Below are positions 1-6,522 of a DNA stretch of 7,201 nt, in pieces. Numbering within the stretch: the stretch's first letter is position 1; the number at the start of each line of letters is the position of its first letter. The notes beneath the pieces are model-generated. The model did no database searches, was not told the DNA's origin, and saw only the letters and a program-made list of their open reading frames with translations. The DNA comes from Eubacteriales Family XIII. Incertae Sedis bacterium (GTDB lineage Bacteria; Bacillota; Clostridia; Peptostreptococcales; Anaerovoracaceae): positions 1-7,201 of the forward strand of contig JAISML010000152.1 in the NCBI GenBank assembly GCA_031276775.1, in the 5' to 3' direction. Position numbers and translations under genes: made by a program.

Positions 1-1158
1 CCACAGGGCCCGGATGACCGCGTGCGCCGCGTCCATATCCGCACAGCCACCGTAAAAGTATTGCATGTTTTCCCGGATTTTTCCGCTTACGGCATATCTG
101 CCCGTCGTTTCCAAAGAGCGCATGTAATCTGCGATCTCCGCGGGATTCTCCCCCGAAAAATGCCATAACAGCCGTTCCAGATTCCCCGAGATCAGGATAT
201 CCATCGAGGGGGAACTGGTCAGATAAAACCGCCTGTTCGCGTCATAGACGCCGCTGTTGATGAAATCGGTGAGCACCCTGTTCTCGTTGGAAGCGCATAT
301 GAGTTTTCCGACGGGAAGCCCCATCTCTTTCGCGTAAAAAGCCGCGAGAATATTGCCGAAATTCCCGGTGGGAACGACGATGTTGATCGCGTCACCCGAG
401 GTGATTTGCCCCAGATCGATCAAGCGGATGTACGCATGGATGTAATAAGCCACCTGCGGGATCAGGCGCCCAATGTTGATGGAATTGGCCGAGGACAGCC
501 TGAAATCCCCCGCATCCAGCCGCGCGGCGAGCGCATTGTCGTTGAATATCTCCTTGACGCCCGTCTGCGCGTCGTCAAAGTTGCCTTCTATCGCGTAGAC
601 ATGCGTATTGGCGCCGCGCTGGGTGATCATCTGCCGCTTCTGTATCTCGCTCACCCCTTCGACAGGGTAGAACACGAAGATTTCGGTGCCGGAAACATCG
701 GCAAAGCCTTCCAAAGCAGCTTTGCCCGTATCCCCGGACGTCGCGGTGAGTATGACGACTTTTCTGTCCTCTTTTTCCTTGCGCACGGACGAGGTCAGCA
801 GGTAAGGGAGGATGGACAGCGCCATGTCTTTGAACGCGGCCGTTCTTCCGTGGTAGAGTTCTAGAAAAAAGGCTTTTTTTGCGACGGCCAAGGGCGCGAT
901 CTCCGGCGTGTCAAACTTCTCGTCGTACGCGCCGTCCGTGCATCTGCGCAGTTCTTCCTCTTCGAATTCCGGCAGAAATCCCCGCATGACCTTGTATGCC
1001 ACATCTTTGTACGCCACGCCGATCATGTGCTCAAATTCCATGTGCAGCTTCGGGATTTTTGACGGCACATACAGTCCCTTGTCCGGCGCCAATCCGCGGA
1101 TGATCGCTTCCGTGCTACGGCTTTCCTCCGAATTTCCCCTCGTGCTTATGTAACGCAT
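1..1158 (-). CDS. thrC: Threonine synthase, 3' end missing
   Basis: This PLP enzyme converts O-phospho-L-homoserine to L-threonine, the last step of the threonine branch, in the cytoplasm. The window holds the first 386 codons; the frame is open to the left edge, and the family (about 490-500 aa) suggests roughly 100 residues are missing. The N-terminus MRYISTRG plus the LAPDKGLYVP motif (residues 23-32) is the typical Thr_synth_N domain. GRTAAFKDMAL (104-114) carries the predicted PLP Schiff-base lysine K110. SGDTGKA (141-147) and PTGNFGN (261-267) are the expected phosphate- and cofactor-site motifs, followed by a well conserved SPSMDIL block. The start is ATG at 1158, preceded by GGAG five bases upstream of it (minus-strand GGAGAGAATATG). 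It lies 35 bp after dapH in the same direction with no terminator between, so it is probably the third gene of a dapF-dapH-thrC operon. Confidence 0.96.
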   Translation of the reverse strand, partial: MRYISTRGNSEESRSTEAIIRGLAPDKGLYVPSKIPKLHMEFEHMIGVAYKDVAYKVMRGFLPEFEEEELRRCTDGAYDEKFDTPEIAPLAVAKKAFFLELYHGRTAAFKDMALSILPYLLTSSVRKEKEDRKVVILTATSGDTGKAALEGFADVSGTEIFVFYPVEGVSEIQKRQMITQRGANTHVYAIEGNFDDAQTGVKEIFNDNALAARLDAGDFRLSSANSINIGRLIPQVAYYIHAYIRLIDLGQITSGDAINIVVPTGNFGNILAAFYAKEMGLPVGKLICASNENRVLTDFINSGVYDANRRFYLTSSPSMDILISGNLERLLWHFSGENPAEIADYMRSLETTGRYAVSGKIRENMQYFYGGCADMDAAHAVIRALW

Positions 1159-1193
1159 ATTCTCTCCGCTCCTGTTCCACGCATTTGAAAAAA

Positions 1194-1889
1194 TCACAGC
1201 TTTCTCAACGCATCCACGATCCCGATTTTCCCTTCATCCGTTTCCTCCCGGCGTTTGATGACCGCCGCCGGAACGCCGGCCACGACAGTCCGCTCCGGCA
1301 CATCGTCGATAACGACGGCTCCCGCCGCCACAACGGCGCCTTTGCCGATCCGCACGCCTTCCAGAATGACGGCGTTCGCGCCGATCAGCACATCGTCCTC
1401 CACCACCACCGGCCGGGCGTTGGGCGGCTCGATGACGCCGGCCAGCACGGCGCCCGCGCCGATGTGGCAATTCCTGCCCACCGTGGCGCGTCCGCCGAGG
1501 ATCGCGCCCATGTCGATCATGGCGCCCTCGCCGACGACGGCGCCGATGTTGATGACGGCGCCCATCATGATGACGGCATTGTCTCCGATCGACACGCGAT
1601 CCCGGATGATCGCGCCCGGCTCGATGCGCGCATTGACGTTTTTCAGATCCAGCAGCGGTACGGCCGAATTGCGCATCCGGTTTTCCACCTCGACGTCCTC
1701 GATTGCGTCGGCGTTCCGCTCCAGCACGGGCGCGATCTCCGACCAATCTCCGAAGATGATTTTGTCCGTCAGGCCAAACACCTTGCAACCGTCAAAGGCA
1801 ATGTCGCGTTTTGCCTTTAAATATACCTTGACCGGCGTTTTTTTCTTCGCTTCGCCGATGAAGCGTATGAGCTCCCGAGCGTCGTCCAT
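1194..1889 (-). CDS. dapH: 2,3,4,5-tetrahydropyridine-2,6-dicarboxylate N-acetyltransferase
   Basis: This cytoplasmic enzyme acetylates tetrahydrodipicolinate with acetyl-CoA, committing it to the acetylase route to meso-diaminopimelate and lysine. At 231 aa it matches the DapH family length (about 230-240 aa). Residues 1-80 form the family's N-terminal alpha/beta region (contains FGDWSEIAPVLE at 46-57). From about residue 88 to 212 it is a run of hexapeptide repeats of the [LIV]-G-x4 type (for example IGDNAV, VGEGAM, VGRNCH, IGAGAV, IGKGAV), the left-handed beta-helix of trimeric acyltransferases. The IEPPNARPVVVEDDVLIGANA stretch, about 153-173, is characteristic of DapH rather than the succinylase DapD. 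The ATG at 1889 is preceded by a strong AAGGAG with a six-base spacer. The start lies 15 bp after the dapF stop, implying cotranscription. The acetylase route is typical of Bacillota. Confidence 0.96.
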   Translation of the reverse strand: MDDARELIRFIGEAKKKTPVKVYLKAKRDIAFDGCKVFGLTDKIIFGDWSEIAPVLERNADAIEDVEVENRMRNSAVPLLDLKNVNARIEPGAIIRDRVSIGDNAVIMMGAVINIGAVVGEGAMIDMGAILGGRATVGRNCHIGAGAVLAGVIEPPNARPVVVEDDVLIGANAVILEGVRIGKGAVVAAGAVVIDDVPERTVVAGVPAAVIKRREETDEGKIGIVDALRKL

Positions 1890-1904
1890 CCCCTGCTCCT
1901 TTCC

Positions 1905-2765
1905 TCAAACCGGCGCCATGCGGTACATGCCTTTCGCGACGGCGACGGCAGTTCCCGACAGAAACACCTCTCCGCTCTCCCCGATCCGAACATGCAGGGA
2001 TCCGTAAGGAAGCACGACTTTCACGTCGCGTTTCAGTCTGCCCTCCAACGCGCCGACGACGGCGACGGCGCACGCGCCCGTGCCGCAGGCAGCCGTCAGC
2101 CCCGCGCCCCGCTCCCAGGTCATGACTTCGACGGCGCCTTCATTCAAAACGCGCGCCATGTTGACGTTGGTCTTTTCCCTGTAGAGGGGGAGTTCCGACA
2201 ACGCCCGCGCAAAACGGACGGTTTCATCGCGTTTTGCGAGATCAAAACCGTTCACGTCCGTCCACACGACGGTATGAACGGTGCCCATAAACACACTGCT
2301 TACCTCCGCGATCCGCCCGGCCGCCGTCACCCGTCGGCGCAGAAAATCTTCGCCCGCGTCCGCGACGCCCGACCGCGCAGGGGAAAAATCCGGCTTTCCC
2401 ATGCCGATCTCCACCTCAAACGGATCGCCGCGCAGTATCCGCACCCGCATCTCCCCCGCGAGCGTGCGCACCGCATAGGTTTCCCGCTCCGGAGGAACAA
2501 GACCCTCGTCGCGGCAGTACAGCGCAAAGCACCGGATCCCGTTGCCGCACATGGGAGCGCTGCTGCCGTCGCTGTTGCGGATCTCCATCTCCAAAGGATC
2601 CTCTTTGACGACGATCAGCCCGTCGGCGCCGACGCCGGTATGTCTGTCGCAGATCTGCGCGGCCAAACGCGCGCGGGAAACGCCGCTCGTCTCTGCCGCG
2701 CGCTCCCCGACGATGACAAAATCGTTCCCGCAACCATGGTATTTTGAAAACGCTATCGTTTGCAT
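1905..2765 (-). CDS. dapF: Diaminopimelate epimerase
   Basis: DapF interconverts LL- and meso-diaminopimelate, giving the peptidoglycan cross-linking residue and the precursor of lysine. From ATG 2765 the protein is 286 aa, close to the usual 270-285. The N-terminus has FSKYHGCGNDF (6-16), the family signature. The two catalytic cysteines are visible: C73 in MCGNGIRC and C227 in ACGTGACA. TNVN (about 199-202) and WERGAG (about 217-222) are the other substrate-site motifs. One oddity is that the usual GNPH motif reads GTVH (161-164). The frame stays open upstream to a TTG at 2792, but homology begins at MQTIAF and a promoter element overlaps the upstream part, so I chose 2765. The ribosome site is poor: AAGGGA abuts the ATG. 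It is the first gene of the dapF-dapH-thrC group and follows the LTA synthase homologue after 48 bp. Confidence 0.96.
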   Translation of the reverse strand: MQTIAFSKYHGCGNDFVIVGERAAETSGVSRARLAAQICDRHTGVGADGLIVVKEDPLEMEIRNSDGSSAPMCGNGIRCFALYCRDEGLVPPERETYAVRTLAGEMRVRILRGDPFEVEIGMGKPDFSPARSGVADAGEDFLRRRVTAAGRIAEVSSVFMGTVHTVVWTDVNGFDLAKRDETVRFARALSELPLYREKTNVNMARVLNEGAVEVMTWERGAGLTAACGTGACAVAVVGALEGRLKRDVKVVLPYGSLHVRIGESGEVFLSGTAVAVAKGMYRMAPV

Positions 2766-2800
2766 TCCCTTATTATAGCATTTTCGGCGCAAAACAGGTA
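2766..2800 (-). promoter_or_regulatory. Extended -10 promoter at the dapF start
   Basis: The minus strand reads TGCTATAAT, a perfect extended -10 (hexamer at 2772-2777, TG at 2779-2780). No convincing -35 lies 16-18 bp upstream, which extended -10 promoters can tolerate. Counting from the hexamer, +1 falls at 2765, the A of the dapF ATG, so the transcript would be leaderless or nearly so. The tract is A/T-rich against a GC-rich background. A 6-bp inverted repeat (GCATTT at 2804-2809 and AAATGC at 2778-2783 on the minus strand) abuts the hexamer and could be an operator or chance. No lysine riboswitch or T-box fits in this short gap, and no terminator is seen after the preceding gene. Confidence 0.6.
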
Positions 2801-2813
2801 GGGAAATGCGGTT

Positions 2814-4907
2814 TTATTCTGTGGTCGAGAGTACGGCGTTGTACTTCTCCACCTGACTCACTTTCAGAAGACCCGCTTCCGACGGATCCACCTCCTCATT
2901 CAGCTTCAGCACCATCGGTCCCATGAAGACCGTGTCCAGGATCTCGTCGTTCAGGGACACCTTGCTGTAAGGCGTAAACCCTTCCCCTTTGATGTAATAC
3001 TGTCCGGCGACGTTCACGATTTCCGTGATGCGTATCGGTCTGTAGCCCATCTTCATGTCCGTGGATTTGAACGGGACGGTTCCCCCGTACACGTACCGTT
3101 TGCCGTAAAGCATGTCGTACTGGAGCAAATGAAGGTTGTCCCGGTAATCGCGCTTGCCTTTGCTGTCCTGATGAAAGACGGTCATCGTCCCCTCCCTCAT
3201 GCCGATGCGGCGCTGGACCTCGGCGGACAGCTGATAAGCGGCCAAGTCCTTTGCCTCGCGCTTCATTCCGAAATTCGACCAGATCACATACTGTGTTTTG
3301 AACGTCGAACCGGACTGCATCTCCGCACCCGTCATGCCGAGCGCCGGCAGATGATCCCCGTAGAGGATGAGCACGACGTCTTCACCGTATTGCGACAACT
3401 CCTCCGTAAGCCGCTTGAGGAAAATATCCATTTCCATTATCTGCTGGACATAATATTCGTACGCGTACTTCGTTTCATCCGGCACATCCCCCTCCACCGT
3501 GACGATCGGATCGTTTATCGTCTTTACCGTGGGATAATCCCCGTGCCCCTGGACGGATATGGCGTAGATATAATCTTTCGCGTCCGTCGCGTCGAGCGCC
3601 CCGAGGATCTCCCCGATCAGCACGTCGTCCGTCGCGTAATTTTTCGGCGTCTTGTACACGTAACTCATGTATTCGAGAGAGGTGAAATCGTCAAATCCGA
3701 GATGGGCAAACACCTTGTCCCGGTTGTAAAACGCACCTCTGTGGTTGTGTATCGCGTGGGTGGCGAAACCGAGCCGTTTCACGTCGTAGGCCATCGTTTC
3801 GCAGACTTCTTTCTTCAGGATCGACTTGTACGGATACTCCCCCGGTCCGAAAAATTGCAGACTCATCCCGGACATCACCTCAAATTCCGTATTCGCCGTC
3901 CCTCCCCCCACGACGGGAACGGTCAGGTAGCCGGAGGAATGTTTTTCTTTCAGTTCCTTGAAGAACGGCGCCGTCACGCCCGAAAACGCCATCCCCTTGA
4001 TCTCGTCCGGATCGATGAAAGACTCCAACTGGAGGAAGACGATGTTCGGGAACTGGTTCCTATCCTTTTGCGCGGAGGTCATGGAACCTGCCGCCTTTTC
4101 CGGAAACGCCTCCCGCACCGCCGCCTCCGAATACCCGCGCGGCTTGGCGACGCCCTTGTTGAACCACGTGCTGATGAAGCAATAGGGTACGCCGTAATCG
4201 AGATACGCGTCCCAAAGATTTTCAAAGTAAGTGCCCACGATCCCGGTCTGCACAGCGCCGATCCACGAGCCGCCCGTGATCAAAAACGAGAGGACCACGC
4301 CCGCAACCGCCTTTCTGTAATCAAGCCGCCGTTTTGTCTTCGGGGCGTACAGGAAGAGCAGCACAAAAAAGGTCAGCAAAAGAAGCAACGCAACCGCCAA
4401 CAGGACGATCTGAAAAACGGACAAGTAGTTGGGCAGCACATCCCACACCATATCCATAGCGCGCAAATCCGCCGTGGTAAAAGGCGTCATGCGAAACAGC
4501 AGAACCACGCCGTTGGTGACGCCGAGCGCGAGCCACAGAACGCAAATCAGCGTGCGGACGAACACGCGCCGCCTGAACAGCCACGCGACGGACAGGGACG
4601 CAAAAATGAGAACGGTGTTGAACAGAAAGGCCGGCGGATTCTCCAAACAGAATGCGAATCCGCCCAACGGGGATTTGCGGCCGCAACCCTCGACGATGAG
4701 GATCAGCAGGAAAGACAGCAAGACGGTTTGGACTGCGGAATTGCCTAGGATACGATTGTTTCCAAAGGATTGAACGCATCGGTACAGGCGGCCGCGTTTC
4801 CTTTCCCGCCTGACTTTTTTCTCCCGTTTCGGCTGCGTGCGTCCCTTCGGCGTTTTCGCCCGTTTTCCGTTTTCTTCGGCTTTCGTGTTTCGCGTGCGTT
4901 CTGTCAT
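2814..4907 (-). CDS. LTA synthase-family sulfatase-fold membrane enzyme
   Basis: By family, this membrane enzyme transfers glycerol phosphate from phosphatidylglycerol to build polyglycerolphosphate (lipoteichoic acid type) on the outer face of the membrane. From ATG 4907 it is 697 aa. Residues 1-45 are a very Lys/Arg-rich cytoplasmic tail. Five hydrophobic segments follow (about 58-75, 96-112, 117-140, 162-190, 200-220), matching the LtaS five-helix topology. The extracellular sulfatase-fold domain starts near 285: LQLESF (metal-binding E295), GGGTANTEFE (nucleophile T337), IHNHRGAFYNR (386-396), GHGDYP (454-459) and YGDH (D518, H519) are the expected metal and catalytic positions. The last 75 or so residues exceed the catalytic domain and look beta-rich and TIG-like. 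ATG 4907 overlaps the ksgA stop as ATGA, with GGAAAG six bases upstream; ATG 4913 is too close to that site. The exact polymer made is not certain from sequence. Confidence 0.9.
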   Translation of the reverse strand: MTERTRNTKAEENGKRAKTPKGRTQPKREKKVRRERKRGRLYRCVQSFGNNRILGNSAVQTVLLSFLLILIVEGCGRKSPLGGFAFCLENPPAFLFNTVLIFASLSVAWLFRRRVFVRTLICVLWLALGVTNGVVLLFRMTPFTTADLRAMDMVWDVLPNYLSVFQIVLLAVALLLLLTFFVLLFLYAPKTKRRLDYRKAVAGVVLSFLITGGSWIGAVQTGIVGTYFENLWDAYLDYGVPYCFISTWFNKGVAKPRGYSEAAVREAFPEKAAGSMTSAQKDRNQFPNIVFLQLESFIDPDEIKGMAFSGVTAPFFKELKEKHSSGYLTVPVVGGGTANTEFEVMSGMSLQFFGPGEYPYKSILKKEVCETMAYDVKRLGFATHAIHNHRGAFYNRDKVFAHLGFDDFTSLEYMSYVYKTPKNYATDDVLIGEILGALDATDAKDYIYAISVQGHGDYPTVKTINDPIVTVEGDVPDETKYAYEYYVQQIMEMDIFLKRLTEELSQYGEDVVLILYGDHLPALGMTGAEMQSGSTFKTQYVIWSNFGMKREAKDLAAYQLSAEVQRRIGMREGTMTVFHQDSKGKRDYRDNLHLLQYDMLYGKRYVYGGTVPFKSTDMKMGYRPIRITEIVNVAGQYYIKGEGFTPYSKVSLNDEILDTVFMGPMVLKLNEEVDPSEAGLLKVSQVEKYNAVLSTTE

Positions 4908-4919
4908 AAACATCTTTCC
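4904..4919 (-). promoter_or_regulatory. ksgA/LTA-synthase stop-start overlap and RBS
   Basis: The minus strand reads GGAAAGATGTTTATGA. The final ATGA joins the ATG of the LTA synthase homologue (4905-4907) to the TGA of ksgA (4904-4906). GGAAAG lies six bases before this ATG and only zero bases before the in-frame ATG at 4911-4913, which decides the start in favour of 4907. The arrangement is typical of termination-reinitiation coupling. Confidence 0.75.
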
Positions 4920-5785
4920 GCGTTCACCAATCCGTTTGGCGATTGCGCCGCCAACGCGCTTGCCGCATTCGCCAGCGCGATGAATTCCCCGACGCCGAGA
5001 CTTTCCGCGCGCCGCGCCGAATCGATCCCCGCCCGTTCAAAAATGTCATCCAACCGTTCCTTTTCAAAGCCCAAAACGCCGAGCGCGTTGCGCAGCATCT
5101 TTCTCCGCTGTCCGAACCCTGCCCGGACAAATCTGAAGAACAGCTCTTCGTCCTGCGGTTTTCCCTCCGCAGGCGCCCTCGGTTCCAAAACGATGATCGC
5201 GGAATTTACCTGCGGCTTCGGAAAAAACACGTCCCTTGAAACGTCCGCCGCTTGCGTTGCGCGGCTGTAATACTGGGCCATAACCGAAATCGCGCCGTAA
5301 ACCCTGCTCCCCGGCGGGGAAACGATCCGCTCCGCCACTTCTTTCTGCACCATGAATACCATGCGATCGGGCTTGACGGAACCCTCCAGCATCTTCGCGA
5401 CAATGGGCGTGGTGATGTAATAGGGGAGATTGCCCATGAGCGTGAAACCGTCCCCCGCACGCCGTATGTCGAATTTCATAAAATCCTCGTTTACGATCTC
5501 GACATTGTCCGCGCCCGCCAACACTTCCTCAAGGACGGGGATCATCGCCCGATCCGTTTCGACCGCAACGACCCTGCCGGCCCGGGCGCTCAGCGCGACG
5601 GTCAGCGCGCCAAAACCCGGTCCGATCTCCACCACCGTATCGTCCCTGCCGAGCTTCGCAAAATCCGCGATCTTCTCCACGATGTTCCGATCGATCAACA
5701 GGTTTTGACCGAGATTTTTCGACAGGCGGAATCCGTGCTTGTCCATGAGCGAGCGGATCACCGAAACTTTCCAGCTCTCAAGCAT
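4904..5785 (-). CDS. rsmA (ksgA): 16S rRNA (adenine1518/1519-N6) dimethyltransferase
   Basis: KsgA uses S-adenosylmethionine to dimethylate two adjacent adenines in helix 45 of 16S rRNA during late 30S maturation; its loss is known to give kasugamycin resistance. From ATG 5785 it is 293 aa, normal for the family. Motifs: LGQNLLID (25-32), SAM-binding EIGPGFGALT (53-62) with E76 at the end of the next strand, NLPYYITTPI (119-128, the catalytic N-L-P-Y motif), QKEVAERI (147-154), FFPKPQVNSAI (187-197) and GQRRKMLRN (225-233). The frame is open to 5899, but ATG 5785 has GGAG eight bases upstream and gives the normal length; the upstream extension runs through the preceding terminator. Its TGA overlaps the next gene's ATG, implying translational coupling to the LTA synthase homologue. 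No clear promoter was found between the upstream terminator and this start. Confidence 0.96.
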   Translation of the reverse strand: MLESWKVSVIRSLMDKHGFRLSKNLGQNLLIDRNIVEKIADFAKLGRDDTVVEIGPGFGALTVALSARAGRVVAVETDRAMIPVLEEVLAGADNVEIVNEDFMKFDIRRAGDGFTLMGNLPYYITTPIVAKMLEGSVKPDRMVFMVQKEVAERIVSPPGSRVYGAISVMAQYYSRATQAADVSRDVFFPKPQVNSAIIVLEPRAPAEGKPQDEELFFRFVRAGFGQRRKMLRNALGVLGFEKERLDDIFERAGIDSARRAESLGVGEFIALANAASALAAQSPNGLVNAERCL

Positions 5786-5854
5786 CCGGCCGGCTCCGCA
5801 ATCCTGCGCAAAACGCCGTCCCTGCGCAAGGTCGGGCGTCGTTTTTCCGACAAC

Positions 5855-5896
5855 AAAAAAAGGGCGCAACGGAGACATGTACCGCTTTCCCGCCCT
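5855..5896 (-). terminator. Rho-independent terminator after divIC/ftsB-like gene
   Basis: On the minus strand AGGGCG (5891-5896) pairs with CGCCCT (5861-5866), followed directly by a run of seven T (5855-5861, sharing one base with the stem). The 24-base interior can form a further short CGG/CCG helix. It begins 10 bp after the TAA of the DivIC/FtsB-like gene. The stem is only six perfect base pairs with a long interior, so termination may be partial, which would let some transcription reach ksgA. Confidence 0.72.
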
Positions 5897-5905
5897 CAAA
5901 GAACA

Positions 5906-6430
5906 TTACCGGCCGGCGCTTTCTTTCTCGTCTTCCATCACATAGAGCGTCTCGTCATTCTTGATCATGCCGAGCTGCTCTCTGGCCTGCGCTTCGATGT
6001 ACTCCGGATCGTTCAGCGCCGCCAATTCCTTTTCCAATCGCGTTTTTTCCTCCGTCCGGAGCGCCAGAAGGCGTTCCGCTTTCGCAGCCTCCGCCCTCAG
6101 ATCCAAAATTCTGATACCCGAGAGAAACATGGAAAGCAACGCCAAAAGAATGGCGATCAGACAGATCCACCGTACGGCCGCTCCGCTTTTTCCGACCGCA
6201 ACATCGGTCACGGGCGTCTCCGCCGCAACAACCCGCTTCCTCGTCTTTGCCGCGGAGATCCGCTTTTCCTTTCTGATACGTTGCGCTTCTTCTATGTCGA
6301 TGACGCGGGAAGTTCCCCCCGCTTTTACCCGATCCTCCGATCGTCTTTTCGCGCCCGCTCCTGCCATGCATTCACCCTTCGATCCCGTGTAAACCAACCC
6401 GCGCGTCGTCCTCTCGCCGTCCACGCGCAT
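5906..6430 (-). CDS. DivIC/FtsB-like septum formation protein
   Basis: Septum-formation initiator family: small single-pass membrane proteins that pair with FtsL-type partners and link FtsQ/DivIB to the septal peptidoglycan synthase. From ATG 6430 it is 174 aa, longer than the usual 90-130 because of an 85-residue charged cytoplasmic tail. One hydrophobic segment lies at about 86-106 (contains CLIAILLALLSMFLSG). A Lys/Glu/Leu-rich coiled coil follows (about 110-140), then the family hallmark DPEYIEAQAREQLGMIKNDETLY beginning at 141. Two starts compete: ATG 6430, with GGA five bases upstream and 17 nt from the predicted transcription start, and ATG 6367 (153 aa), with a GGTGA-type site. Codons between them are rich in G/C at the third position, as in coding sequence, so I prefer 6430. 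GTG 6463 overlaps the -10 and is excluded. It has its own promoter and terminator, so is probably monocistronic. Confidence 0.88.
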   Translation of the reverse strand: MRVDGERTTRGLVYTGSKGECMAGAGAKRRSEDRVKAGGTSRVIDIEEAQRIRKEKRISAAKTRKRVVAAETPVTDVAVGKSGAAVRWICLIAILLALLSMFLSGIRILDLRAEAAKAERLLALRTEEKTRLEKELAALNDPEYIEAQAREQLGMIKNDETLYVMEDEKESAGR

Positions 6431-6453
6431 TCCCTTCCGGAAATGATAGATGT

Positions 6454-6482
6454 ATTTTAGCACATCTTTCGCTGCGATTCAA
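6454..6482 (-). promoter_or_regulatory. Sigma-A-type promoter for divIC/ftsB-like gene
   Basis: The minus strand has TTGAAT (6477-6482, four of six to TTGACA), a 17-bp spacer, then TAAAAT (6454-6459, five of six to TATAAT) preceded by TGC, an extended -10. Predicted +1 is about 6447, giving a 17-nt leader to ATG 6430. It lies downstream of the histidine kinase stop codon in the only non-coding stretch before this gene. Confidence 0.75.
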
Positions 6483-6497
6483 GGAAACCATTGTCTC

Positions 6498-6517
6498 AAA
6501 AACCCCGAAATCAGGTT
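6498..6517 (-). terminator. Weak terminator-like hairpin after the histidine kinase
   Basis: The minus strand reads AACCTGATTTCGGGGTTTTT. AACCT pairs with GGGTT (one T-G wobble), with an inner G-C pair, one bulged G, and a T5 tail. It starts six bases after the kinase stop codon and precedes the next gene's promoter, the right place for a terminator, but the stem is short and weak. Confidence 0.4.
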
Positions 6518-6522
6518 ACTGT

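Noticed and set aside
1185..2007. Several plus- and minus-strand frames overlapping dapH with Asp/His- or Arg-rich repetitive translations
   Set aside because: They are frame-shifted readings of the hexapeptide-repeat coding sequence; the repetitiveness comes from dapH itself.
2766..2813. A possible lysine riboswitch or T-box leader ahead of dapF
   Set aside because: The gap between genes is only 48 bp, too short for either element, and no matching conserved motif is visible.
3129..4748. A 539-codon open frame on the plus strand opposite the LTA synthase homologue
   Set aside because: It is antisense to a gene with strong motif support, its translation is rich in Arg, His and Gln without recognisable domains, and long antisense frames are common in GC-rich coding sequence.
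5786..5899. A 38-residue N-terminal extension of KsgA from 5899
   Set aside because: It would translate through the terminator hairpin, lacks a supported RBS, and makes the protein longer than the family norm; ATG 5785 has a good GGAG.
5786..5916. The palindrome CCGGCCGG occurring twice, at 5786-5793 and 5909-5916
   Set aside because: One copy lies in the ksgA SD-to-start spacer and the other in the end of the divIC-like coding sequence; two copies of a pure G/C palindrome in a GC-rich region are plausibly chance.
5252..6460. A 402-codon plus-strand open frame spanning ksgA, the terminator and the divIC-like gene
   Set aside because: It runs antisense across two supported genes and their intergenic signals, and its Arg/His-rich translation shows no domain.
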